From a virus: DNA of 58,537 nucleotides. The stretch lies in IMG/VR virus record IMGVR_UViG_3300030116_006124, positions 1 through 58,537 of that record; one strand, given 5' to 3'. The translations under genes and the position numbers were made by a program. Positions 17,901 through 24,405 of this stretch are shown piece by piece. Each line of letters begins with the position of its first letter. Position 1 is the first letter of the stretch. A model generated the notes under the pieces. The model ran no database searches, was not told where the DNA came from, and saw only the letters and a program-made list of their open reading frames with translations.

Positions 17901-20624
17901 GAGTTAGCTAAAATACAAAAGGTTCCTGAAAAAGACTCTGATAAAACAAGACTAGTTAGGCATCTGCTTGGCGGGAAGATAGATGGTAAAAAAGTATTAG
18001 GGCTAAGAGCCTTAACTGATGAGCTATCAACAGTTATACGTGGCATTGTAGGGGAGGATAGTGAAATGGGTATTGCTATTGATGACAACTTAGAACTGTA
18101 TCTACACAGAGAGTATAAACTTTTTTCAGATAAAGAATACAGAGATAATATAAGAACAGACTCTAGATATGACACTGTACGGAAAAATGCAGGTGACTTT
18201 CTATATAAACAATATAAGACATTCAATAAAGATTGGCGTAACGAAGTCAAAAAGTTTCCTACGGTTGCTGAATTTAAAGCGAAGCTCGTAAATGATTATC
18301 TCGATTTACATATTAAAAGTGATAGATCGGCTTCTAATTTATTTAATAACCTTAAAGACCATAAAAAAAGTATTGTAAGTTTAAACATCGGAGCTTTGAA
18401 GAGACGTAAAAATCCTCCACAAGAGTTGCGAGAATTGTTAGGTCAAGTTGCCGATGAGACTGGATATAATGAACTACTAGAAACTTTCTCACATCTTGGC
18501 TTAGTTGCTTCTCAAATAAACTTCATTAGTAACCTCAAGAAGTTTGGTATGGATACCAAAAAAACAGGAGGGCAGCCATTTATTATAGAGGCCGAACTAG
18601 ACGAAGTGCAGGTTGAGGGAAAGGAAGCGACATACAAACCTGCACCTGAAGGTTATAGTATTTTAAAAGTAGCTGCTGGAGCAGATACTAGTATTATTAA
18701 TACAGCACCATTTGCAGACGGGAAAACTTATTATGTTCTTACAGAAATGGAACAAGCTGTTTCTGCTATACTTGACCCTGCAGCGAAAGTAAATCAGTCT
18801 GAAGCCGACAAAGCAAACCAGTTTGTTTCAGAAGTGGGGGCTAAGTTAACAGGTCTGTCTTTAGGAGCTAAGACATTAGGATCTATTGGATTCTATGTTC
18901 GAAACATACTCTCAAACATTGTTTTCTTTGGGCCATCTCAAGGGTTCTGGAGGTTTGGTAAGATGGGTCAATCATTACGGAAAGAGTTTATTCGTAAGAA
19001 ATACTTATCAATGGAGCCAGAAGAAGTGAGTGCATTTCATAGAACCATGATCGGATTAGGGGTTATCGGCAATGAAATAGAAGCGGGACTCTTACAGGAC
19101 TTTTTAACAAACCCTCGAAGCGAAGCACAGCTTCAGAAAGAACTGTTGGATAATCTTGATGGTCTTGAAAGTGAAACAAGTGGAGATAAGAAGGCATTAG
19201 ATATTAGTGTCATATCAGAGAAAGTAGGTAAATCGAGAGCAGGTAGGTTTGCTCGTAGGTTGAGAGAGCTATCACAAACTGTAGATAGTTTTTATAAGAT
19301 CGCTTACTTCATGAATGAGTTAGAGGTTTTACAACAAGCGAGAGCTAAACACGGTACTTCAACAGCAGAGAACCAGATTAATTATGGAGCCTTGAGCGAT
19401 GAAGAACTTATGCAGATGGCTGCTGATAAAGTAAAGAAAACTGCACAAAGTTATGATCAAGCCCCACCATTTGTTCAGAAGCTAAGAGACTCATGGTTCG
19501 GGGTAATGTTTGCTCCGTTCATCCGATTCAAACTGGAGGTTCCAAGGATCATGTTAAACACAGTCATTTTAGCGAGGAAAGAAATGGCAGATACTAATCC
19601 AGTTATTAGAAAACGAGGTAAGGATAGAATGATTGGATTCACTAGCGTGTTAGTAGGATTCTCTGCAATAACTCCAGTCATTGTGAACGCTCTCGCTGGT
19701 ATAGGAGATGAAGAGGAAGAAGCTCTTAGAGATTCGATGCCTGAGTATTTAAGAAGTAATTCATTCTTCTTCTTCAATACAGGAGGTAAATTATACTCAG
19801 CAGATTTAACTTATCTTAATCCGTACGCCATGATGGTCGATCCATTCCTACGTTCCTTTGATGAGTTAATGAGAGGTAGTCCATCAGAAGCGGGAGCCGC
19901 TTTCTTTAAAGCGATGATTGCTGATCAGTATCTCGACCAACAAATACTGGCAGGGGCTGTAACCAGTGCATTAAATAATAGAGATCCAGAGAATGGTAGA
20001 CCTATTACAGAGGTTAACGACACTGCGTGGGAAGCCTTCTCTAAAAAGTTCCAGTTTATTTTTTCAGAGGCTTATGCCCCAAGAACCCTTGAGAAAGTAT
20101 ACAGAGATGGTTTCGTTAAATTGATGGAGGGAGATCCAGATGTGTCTGATTTCATCATGACTCCTTTAGGGGCATTAGCTAAAGAGTTCTTACCCCTTAG
20201 ACCATATGAAATAGTTCCAGAGCAGCAGCTTGATCGATTCCTGTCAGAAAGAGCAGGTGAATATCGTAGAGCAGCAGCACTTAAAAACCGCATGTATACA
20301 GATGACTCGATATCAGAAGATGCTGTAAAAGGTATGGCTGATACGGAGATTGAAAGACGTAGGCGTATTAATGAACATTTAATAAAAGCATTTAGAGGAT
20401 TCAAGAAGTTAGGTCTTACCGACGAACAGATATATGCTCAAGCCTTAGAGCGTGGGTATGGTAAACGTCGAGTCGCCTTACTCTTAAATGGTTTGATGGA
20501 GCGTCCCGTTCTACAAACTCCATTTATTCGTAACATGGCAGTCAAAGGGGATACTCATATTCAAAGGTTGCGTACCTTCAATGATCAACTCGAAACTTAC
20601 GGACGTTACATTCCTGTAGAGTAG
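11979..20624 (+). CDS. Giant polyvalent internal virion protein (zincin and ADP-ribosyltransferase modules)
   Basis: The product is 2,881 aa with a GTG start. Hydrophobic Gly/Ala-rich segments lie near residues 442-458, 497-525, 639-663, 757-777, 2295-2320 and 2551-2576 and could cross or insert into membranes. A gluzincin-like site is H1055-E1056-x-x-H1059 with E1123 downstream. Residues about 1280-1500 resemble the ADP-ribosyltransferase domain of polyvalent proteins: LLHGTPSEFNAF (H1285), GTGFYFTTSP, then ending DIRYTQAG. Residues about 1590-1810 resemble another polyvalent-protein module (RLDIP, IATGTNK, EVAVNPLRSSEF). The long C-terminus may be an LPD38-type region. R-x-T-Q-A-G-(S/G)-L occurs at 1240, 1502 and 1814. 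It is probably packaged and ejected with DNA, delivering enzymes. Confidence 0.85.
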   Translation: MSDLYPTLSLGEKTPVPNDLDVNFNVAPLQSFSQWSSSSGSNINDPLLSAQGYADYQRGHFFRTGELDDEVESSITQGLVGSLLNNQLVTPEQVESEDFLDTLNPQADAQTQANLVRMAYGERAGSTYLSNIQSESGNQEELDKQLNSAKTLLVDSGVLPFARVKDDKGVDKIIGGAGITDRGKSLDDAVRLGALNYSDAYRVMSGLKKGMSDASVFENIREAQLLTELNAVLGSDEDAEIPQNALDVMRGLIKSKDEDATLDQEQDILAVVGDIRKGLSSAYARKNGFGEGAALERYSDKEIRDAVELLAANEVNEKGEFKFYDEDDSKNIRVLGSGHVMAHPNLMQQRERFEKAIKNDDRLSEDQITSLRNQRKLYRQLTYEQYDKFLADTAATSDNWIAAKQAGRASGASDVDILDTFLADKRNYSSIKNRLGDIAATIPDAVVGLFASLGAVVFRSEGATKYLVDNQMDRQRRREVAAIFGDEFGWGMDLSNVVAPMVVDVSATALLSAGTLGAGGVLYAGTKAGAKQTAKALVKNLTKAATGRQFGDTAKDIALKAAARKEGKDSAKTVTDKGVQEAIKAYNKAIANKTFRKAAPFPPLFLTAANRSAGNTYATVYAAQPDSLTHEEKHDAALGYALMGGTVTGLITSAFMGVGLGGFEQAFLRGMTYKGMSAGMSKILNLDIRGLTSTKVKEAIKVSVEKQLKEAAKKSRFIKELGVPAASEAAEEGLDEFIQTFIMDAALNENTPMIDRLMVGLHAASLGGVMGGGVVGVQRMFDKGTGVRYERFQQQTIDKIISDLEGSSPLTQQFLRDNREQITRQLRTASRSRDPITTTVSDSDVDMITDRYNEYLSGRITQKEFEESTNSTLKEAEIFVDGVEVSQAKELLSQEITEKLKQQRITKEDSDFIIQEGQQRETQVGELSQETEEKLERQLEEGRQRAIEQEEQLVKTFDTVWGTREKSIELGEGLSADEHYQRYLDARADAEQVADFWGMESRVDYNESNKGLGAYRAEQTEEGMRLVINPWGLARLTMGLNKANAQHVARFEAAHEVIHHAAWRNLAKAEIDVIFSALSENEVNDIIDTYYNTDEKRQAARSQLSPDSLKVQRRNMQHIIVDEYLRMKAQRITKGYTTEEEINFYKSNPNFVRVLLRYLRSYVNRFNALRELNADNPVISAAMHRLTGEMTRLKGGYQINTAVKFDIDDPENSVNKLITYLDDKPFIDRDPNRKIDMGVRQTQAGSLDEKYLKLAANPEANQQELQKMVDDAAKKAGYNIGPLLHGTPSEFNAFSYNKIGFGTGFQYGTGFYFTTSPTQARAYARDNGKVLSAYLKVDNPRAFNSAPLSSEELIPVIERAAELELQDNLREDSQAVIDDTFISNFGGIEAAAEMLANEDTIAEQLGAMKGSGVAPEYYHKALKQITGIDALTGVDKEPSSVEFTIKEGKSGRKSVKNVEVEGTNVTVVLTPEQIKLSDPVTKDDRGNIIPISERFYRTSQDIRYTQAGSLEGFYENIEEVPPITSQVNEKEVDSLVNVKTASDLNDPAEQEIFEKAVDNINKDRSGILAVAANRLFSKDESKKINQATYNEIRNRVFPYKNVDQVPKAPNAEDIKNVWPKKKDGTPSSKVIAGGSTKFGAISYNDAFKELQNQKVSVRLDIPTFNKSIREKDAPVYAVTIMGPNMQGALAYTGYAKIKLDGIESKVGHAAKIATGTNKFVMASTEGELMEFKPKDLNAFRKDWASGKVGPKKTGEDRWVEVAVNPLRSSEFVDVTNPLDPVPVINGSTAIHVGNRVFVQQPVWGKRPDYGVEGDVRFTQAGGLESGTFETTEGGLGYGGYAPLFDLPFFETGKYRKKKDGLFGSLVNKFRGELDPRVKRLIEQRRQIQDAVETDVVNFKNQLDKIIKEDFDGKAPVALIQALVGSRENISPETEQAYLDLIKGVKSESKIAEIRAEYVEGRRKEFRDRKNKAISELAKIQKVPEKDSDKTRLVRHLLGGKIDGKKVLGLRALTDELSTVIRGIVGEDSEMGIAIDDNLELYLHREYKLFSDKEYRDNIRTDSRYDTVRKNAGDFLYKQYKTFNKDWRNEVKKFPTVAEFKAKLVNDYLDLHIKSDRSASNLFNNLKDHKKSIVSLNIGALKRRKNPPQELRELLGQVADETGYNELLETFSHLGLVASQINFISNLKKFGMDTKKTGGQPFIIEAELDEVQVEGKEATYKPAPEGYSILKVAAGADTSIINTAPFADGKTYYVLTEMEQAVSAILDPAAKVNQSEADKANQFVSEVGAKLTGLSLGAKTLGSIGFYVRNILSNIVFFGPSQGFWRFGKMGQSLRKEFIRKKYLSMEPEEVSAFHRTMIGLGVIGNEIEAGLLQDFLTNPRSEAQLQKELLDNLDGLESETSGDKKALDISVISEKVGKSRAGRFARRLRELSQTVDSFYKIAYFMNELEVLQQARAKHGTSTAENQINYGALSDEELMQMAADKVKKTAQSYDQAPPFVQKLRDSWFGVMFAPFIRFKLEVPRIMLNTVILARKEMADTNPVIRKRGKDRMIGFTSVLVGFSAITPVIVNALAGIGDEEEEALRDSMPEYLRSNSFFFFNTGGKLYSADLTYLNPYAMMVDPFLRSFDELMRGSPSEAGAAFFKAMIADQYLDQQILAGAVTSALNNRDPENGRPITEVNDTAWEAFSKKFQFIFSEAYAPRTLEKVYRDGFVKLMEGDPDVSDFIMTPLGALAKEFLPLRPYEIVPEQQLDRFLSERAGEYRRAAALKNRMYTDDSISEDAVKGMADTEIERRRRINEHLIKAFRGFKKLGLTDEQIYAQALERGYGKRRVALLLNGLMERPVLQTPFIRNMAVKGDTHIQRLRTFNDQLETYGRYIPVE

Positions 20625-20625
20625 A

Positions 20626-20687
20626 AACAACTAACCCCACCCCTACAGCCAGAAAGAAGCAAAGAGCTGTAAGAGCGGGGCGTTGTT
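20626..20687. terminator. Bidirectional terminator hairpin
   Basis: Three nested arms pair: AACAAC (20626-20631) with GTTGTT (20682-20687), CCCC (20635-20638) with GGGG (20677-20680), and ACAGC (20645-20649) with GCTGT (20666-20670). TTTTGG follows on the plus strand. It lies between the stop of the giant plus-strand gene and the end of the converging minus-strand block, where a two-way terminator is expected. Confidence 0.65.
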
Positions 20688-20778
20688 TTGGTAAAAGACA
20701 ATCAAGATGAAAGGGGAATACCTACAAACCTTTCATCTATCATGTCAGTGTATCGACGGAGCGATAAATTTTTCTTCA

Positions 20779-20994
20779 TTAAAAAATAGCCTTCACCTGA
20801 AACATATATCGATTCATTAAAGAATCATATGTTGATTCAGCATCTGCACGACTCGTTCCCCAATATAATGTCGTTGGGCTTTGCTTATCACGCTCACCAT
20901 ACACATGGTAGTTTGGAATCGGCTCATCAGATTGTGTCATTAGTATCCTCTCAAAAGGAGGTCGGTCAGGCTTACAATATTTTTTAATAAACAT
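20779..20994 (-). CDS. Hypothetical protein
   Basis: The product is 71 aa from ATG 20994, which follows the upstream stop as TAAGATG; an upstream ATG at 21018 would overlap the DnaA-like gene. It has a basic N-terminus and aromatic-rich body. It is the last gene of the minus-strand accessory block, about 90 bp from the shared terminator. Family unknown. Confidence 0.6.
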   Translation of the reverse strand: MFIKKYCKPDRPPFERILMTQSDEPIPNYHVYGERDKQSPTTLYWGTSRADAESTYDSLMNRYMFQVKAIF

Positions 20995-20995
20995 C

Positions 20996-21301
20996 TTACT
21001 CTTCCTGTGTGTTTTCAACTTTAGCTTTTATTTTATCAATAGCACTGCTCACTTCTTCATGCTGAAGCAAAGACTTCACTTTACGTTCTGCAGATGAGAC
21101 AGTACTAAAATGTCTACCAAACATTGCACCGATTGTCTTCAATGGGATGCCATACTCTTTAGCTATGTACATTCCTAAGTGTCTCCAATCAGCGATTGTC
21201 CCTCCCGATACGTCGGATGATAGGTCTTCAGAGGTAAATCCCGATAACTCTGTAATGGCGTTGAGTACTGTTTGTGGTTCTACTTTTTTTACTAATTTCA
21301 T
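20996..21301 (-). CDS. Free-standing DnaA domain IV-like DNA-binding protein
   Basis: The product is 101 aa. Residues about 10-80 follow the C-terminal DNA-binding domain of DnaA: helix WRHLGMYIAKEYGIPL, then IGAMFGRHFSTVSSAERKV, which matches the DnaA signature around F-G-x-R-x-x-x-T-V. There is no AAA ATPase domain. Such a protein could bind DnaA boxes on the phage genome, or compete with host DnaA at its boxes. It ends one base before the 71-aa gene and overlaps the next upstream gene by 4 nt. Confidence 0.75.
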   Translation of the reverse strand: MKLVKKVEPQTVLNAITELSGFTSEDLSSDVSGGTIADWRHLGMYIAKEYGIPLKTIGAMFGRHFSTVSSAERKVKSLLQHEEVSSAIDKIKAKVENTQEE

Positions 21302-21477
21302 TTTGTTGGTTTATATTGATCTGTGTTAAATTGAAGACCCTTCCCTATGCGAGGAGGATCTGTTGGGAGGATGGGAAAAATTCTCACTGTATCCTTTAGG
21401 ATATTCCCACCATCATCCGTCTGAGCATCTACAATGATAGGAGCTCCTTTGGGACGGATCTGTCTTATTATATTCAT
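21298..21477 (-). CDS. Hypothetical protein
   Basis: The product is 59 aa from ATG 21477; a longer form from 21522 would begin in A/T-rich leader. It is Pro/Ile-rich with IFPILPTDPPRIGKG near the C-terminus. Its stop overlaps the DnaA-like start by 4 nt, implying coupled translation. Family unknown. Confidence 0.55.
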   Translation of the reverse strand: MNIIRQIRPKGAPIIVDAQTDDGGNILKDTVRIFPILPTDPPRIGKGLQFNTDQYKPTK

Positions 21478-21530
21478 TTTGGATATACAATTATAATTGA
21501 TATGAATGTATGAGTCAAACACATAAATGA

Positions 21531-21905
21531 TTACTCATTTTGATTTTCTATTATTGCAGTATCGGGTGCGTTCTTGTTGGATTCCCATTCAGCGAGCTTG
21601 ATCATGTCATCGATAGCAGCAAGCACAGCGACCTTCTCTTTGTAGTCCCTGTTCGATACAGCGACTTTAGATTTCACTTCAGCAGCAGTCATATAAACGT
21701 CACCAATGTTCTTAGGCTTGATAGGTTCGTCTAACTTAGTTGATTGTTTTAGTAATGATTTAAGAGGGAGCGATGTACCCTTGCCCCTTGTCCCCTTCTC
21801 ACGGAAAGTGATTGATGGTTCAGGGTCAGGTGTCAATGATACATGGTACATGGTTCCATCGATCTCTGCTTCTCTTGTTATTTGTTTCTCTAGTTTAGTT
21901 GCCAT
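21531..21905 (-). CDS. Hypothetical protein
   Basis: The product is 124 aa. The N-terminal half looks beta-rich (YHVSLTPDPEPSITFREKG), and residues 75-115 form a helix. It overlaps the upstream gene by 11 nt. No domain is recognised. Confidence 0.65.
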   Translation of the reverse strand: MATKLEKQITREAEIDGTMYHVSLTPDPEPSITFREKGTRGKGTSLPLKSLLKQSTKLDEPIKPKNIGDVYMTAAEVKSKVAVSNRDYKEKVAVLAAIDDMIKLAEWESNKNAPDTAIIENQNE

Positions 21906-22119
21906 TTTCTTTATTATGTTTTTTAGTTTTTATTTTATCCCACGTCGCCTGTTCAGTTAAGTGGGTTATGTTTGTTGCGGGATGTATGTTGTCAGCCTCT
22001 TCTTCTTGTAACCATTTCAGTGCATGCTCTACTCCTGCTCTATAGCCAGAGCATCGCATACGCATCTTGATTAAGTGTAGTTCAAGCTCTCTATACTTTT
22101 CTTCCCAATCAATTTTCAT
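21895..22119 (-). CDS. Hypothetical protein
   Basis: The product is 74 aa with a helical N-terminus (WEEKYRELELHLIKMRMRC) and a Lys/Asn-rich tail. Its ATG overlaps the upstream TGA (ATGA). Function is unknown. Confidence 0.65.
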   Translation of the reverse strand: MKIDWEEKYRELELHLIKMRMRCSGYRAGVEHALKWLQEEEADNIHPATNITHLTEQATWDKIKTKKHNKENGN

Positions 22120-22457
22120 TTATATATTTTACTTATTTGTTCTTTAACTTCGGATAACCTTTCGAGTATATCTTTCTTTTCTTCTCTGTCCATTGCTCGT
22201 GTTGCAAGGAACTTTAGATCCCATTCTATATCTCCAAGTTCTTTTAAGATATGGAAGTTAGTGTTCTGACTTGGGTTATCCGTATGCACTATAGTCTCTA
22301 CGTGTTCAATAGCTTCGCTCATCGTTTCCGAATCAGCGATGTTATGTATCCGCTGTACTAGTGCTGATGTAAGCCCATCTTCGGACACATCCCAAGGATC
22401 TTTATGTGTAGTCGTGACACTAAACATAATGCTATAGTCGTGTGTATATGTGTTCAT
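22116..22457 (-). CDS. Hypothetical protein
   Basis: The product is 113 aa, acidic, with a helical C-terminal 40 residues. It overlaps the downstream gene by 4 nt. Upstream is the A/T-rich leader ending AACTTAAAAATAAAA. No family is recognised. Confidence 0.65.
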   Translation of the reverse strand: MNTYTHDYSIMFSVTTTHKDPWDVSEDGLTSALVQRIHNIADSETMSEAIEHVETIVHTDNPSQNTNFHILKELGDIEWDLKFLATRAMDREEKKDILERLSEVKEQISKIYK

Positions 22458-22478
22458 TTATTTTATTTTATTTTTAAG

Positions 22479-23093
22479 TTAATGGTTTAGCTTTCCTCTG
22501 AAGTTGTTTGGTCTTGTTGATGGGGTATAGGAGCAAGACATTCCATACTCATATATTCTTTCAACATTCAATGATTCATCGGGTGGTTCCGTGTTGATGC
22601 AGAACTTATGATTCTGCTCACGATATTCAGAAACCATGTTAAGGGGCATGAGTAGAGAATATTTATCCTCATACTTAGGTTTATCTTTATAGCACCTCTC
22701 CCACTGCTTGCGAGCTTGTTCCTCCCGCTCCTCTTTTAGTTTCTTATCTAACGCTTCTTGTTCTTTCTTCTCTTGCTTTTCCCTTATAGCTTGTTCTTTC
22801 TTTTTGTTTATTTCATTTACACGTTCATTGATTACCTCTTGGTGTTCCCACATGTGATCCATAGCGGCTATGATTTGTCTCGTGTATAAACGTACAGCCT
22901 CTCGCTCTTCATCTGAATCTAAATCATCGTAAGCGAAGTAGTATTGACTAAGTGCCTGTCCCGCTCTTTCAAACCTACGCCAGTCGATATGATGCAGTTT
23001 ATGCGATTTAAGTATAGCGTCTGCCCTGTTAAGATATTCACACGCTTTTGCTTCAAGACCTTTAAGAAAAGGGATTGAGTTATCTTCGCTCAT
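22479..23093 (-). CDS. Long coiled-coil protein
   Basis: The product is 204 aa. Residues about 75-140 are an almost unbroken Lys/Glu/Arg/Gln helix (KKKEQAIREKQEKKEQEAL). The start at 23093 is set by AAAGGAGA about 8 nt upstream; an ATG at 23123 lacks a site. It overlaps the tiny membrane-protein gene by 14 nt. It may tether or scaffold a membrane partner; function unknown. Confidence 0.7.
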   Translation of the reverse strand: MSEDNSIPFLKGLEAKACEYLNRADAILKSHKLHHIDWRRFERAGQALSQYYFAYDDLDSDEEREAVRLYTRQIIAAMDHMWEHQEVINERVNEINKKKEQAIREKQEKKEQEALDKKLKEEREEQARKQWERCYKDKPKYEDKYSLLMPLNMVSEYREQNHKFCINTEPPDESLNVERIYEYGMSCSYTPSTRPNNFRGKLNH

Positions 23094-23184
23094 CTTTGTC
23101 TCTCCTTTCTGTAGCGGCTTCAAAGAATTTAAGTACTAGTACAATTAAGCACAACCATATGACTATTCCTGCTATGATCATCAT
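23080..23184 (-). CDS. Tiny single-span membrane protein
   Basis: The product is 34 aa. Almost the whole first 20 residues form one transmembrane helix (IIAGIVIWLCLIVLVLKFF), followed by a charged tail ERRDKDERR. A perfect AGGAGG lies 7 nt before the ATG, and ATGATG overlaps the upstream TGA. It lies between a 50-aa and a coiled-coil gene. Size and topology resemble small phage inner-membrane effectors; function is unknown. Confidence 0.65.
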   Translation of the reverse strand: MMIIAGIVIWLCLIVLVLKFFEAATERRDKDERR

Positions 23185-23333
23185 TCTGTTGCCTCCTCTG
23201 TTATAATTTCACACTCAGGAGCTGATAAAGTATCTGCTCCACTCTCCCACAAGAATACATTACTGATAGATCCTTCGTAATAAATAGCGATGTGATCATC
23301 ACTGTTTGGTATCTTAACTTCTAAGAGTTTCAT
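23181..23333 (-). CDS. Small acidic protein
   Basis: The product is 50 aa (starts MKLLEVKIPNSDDHIAIYY, ends ITEEATE). AGGAGG stands 8 nt before its ATG. It overlaps the genes on both sides by 4 nt, so it is part of one coupled run. Beta-rich and acidic; family unknown. Confidence 0.65.
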   Translation of the reverse strand: MKLLEVKIPNSDDHIAIYYEGSISNVFLWESGADTLSAPECEIITEEATE

Positions 23334-23572
23334 TCTGATACCTCCTCTCTATGGGTTACAACATAGTGCCAGTGGAATGTTACAAAGTCCCCACAGGTTC
23401 GGCAGTTGCCGTTCTTACCATCATCGATGTAATGATCGTAATCTTCAGTCCACTCTTGGAAGCTATCCAAACAGATATCATCTGGTATCAAGTAATGTCT
23501 TTGTTTATGTTCACATGAACATTTCGAAATGTTAGTTTCTACAATGAAACCTCTTCTTATTTCTTCACTCAT
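23330..23572 (-). CDS. Small putative zinc-ribbon protein
   Basis: The product is 80 aa with a CSCEH group near residues 18-22 and NCRTCGDF near residues 56-63, which together could bind zinc. GGAGG lies 7 nt upstream of the ATG. Start and stop overlap the neighbouring genes. The zinc-site reading is an inference from cysteine spacing. Confidence 0.65.
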   Translation of the reverse strand: MSEEIRRGFIVETNISKCSCEHKQRHYLIPDDICLDSFQEWTEDYDHYIDDGKNGNCRTCGDFVTFHWHYVVTHREEVSE

Positions 23573-23859
23573 ACTGATACCTCCAATCTATTAGATGGAT
23601 CATATATAAGTTCATCAAAAGACATAAACTCTACAGGAGAATCTGATACTGTTATTCCTTCGACTTCATATGATGTATTTGTGTCAGGTATCTTTCCTTC
23701 TACTTGACTCCAACAAGCGTTCTTCTCACATCGTTGTTTTAAGTATAGATCGAAAACATCTTTCGAGTTTAAGTTTTCGTCAGCCTCATACCATGCGACT
23801 ACTCTTTCGCAATGGTAATCGCTTTCTTCTGTTACGAATATTGTGTAGTATTTTTTCAT
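23569..23859 (-). CDS. Hypothetical protein
   Basis: The product is 96 aa, acidic, with an N-terminal strand MKKYYTIFVTEE like many small phage proteins in this block. No Shine-Dalgarno is present; the leader is A/T-only. It overlaps the zinc-ribbon candidate by 4 nt. Function unknown. Confidence 0.65.
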   Translation of the reverse strand: MKKYYTIFVTEESDYHCERVVAWYEADENLNSKDVFDLYLKQRCEKNACWSQVEGKIPDTNTSYEVEGITVSDSPVEFMSFDELIYDPSNRLEVSV

Positions 23860-23863
23860 TTTA

Positions 23864-24379
23864 TTATTTTGTTTTTATGTTATTGGTTTTAATTGTTCTT
23901 TGTTTAGCATTACCGAAAGGTTTGTCGGTGACATATCTTTCCTTATACCCAAAGTTGAATTTGAAAGATGGATCTCTGACAACCCATATGTGATACTGGT
24001 TTGCAGAATCTACTAACCGACTCTCTGCAGGGTATAGTTCAACTCCCTCGTTCTCCTCTCCGACTAACTGATTCTTGATCTCTTGAAAGTCTCGCCAGTC
24101 TTTCATGACCCCACGATCATGTCTCTTGATTGAGAGGTGGATGATATCCGATGAGGGATCATCAGTAACAGCGACTTGATATTTATCGTTAGTATATATC
24201 TTTTGACTGTCCACTATGTCCTTAACCCACTCTCTCACTTTGTATTCAACGAGATGTCTTTCTGAAGCGCAGAATAGTTTAACATAATACTCGTCGCCAT
24301 TATCATAGGCATCAAGGTGTTGTCTAACTAAACTATCAACTTCGCTTTGTTGTATGTATTGTCGTATTAGTTTTTTCAT
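23864..24379 (-). CDS. DUF7694-like phage protein
   Basis: The product is 171 aa. Residues about 84-140 carry the pattern of the small phage domain DUF7694: an RHDRGVMKDWRDFQEIKNQL helix, then LYPAESRLVDSANQYHIWV. The role of this domain is unknown. The N-terminal 80 residues are helical and charged. It follows the metallopeptidase-VWA gene by 26 bp. Confidence 0.65.
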   Translation of the reverse strand: MKKLIRQYIQQSEVDSLVRQHLDAYDNGDEYYVKLFCASERHLVEYKVREWVKDIVDSQKIYTNDKYQVAVTDDPSSDIIHLSIKRHDRGVMKDWRDFQEIKNQLVGEENEGVELYPAESRLVDSANQYHIWVVRDPSFKFNFGYKERYVTDKPFGNAKQRTIKTNNIKTK

Positions 24380-24405
24380 ATCTTCTTATCTAGTTTTTAT
24401 ATTTG

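Noticed and set aside
17678-18250. 190-aa minus-strand ORF within the giant gene
   Set aside because: It is antisense to a well-supported reading frame, Ser/Leu-rich as expected for a shadow of a Lys/Glu-rich region, with no start signal.
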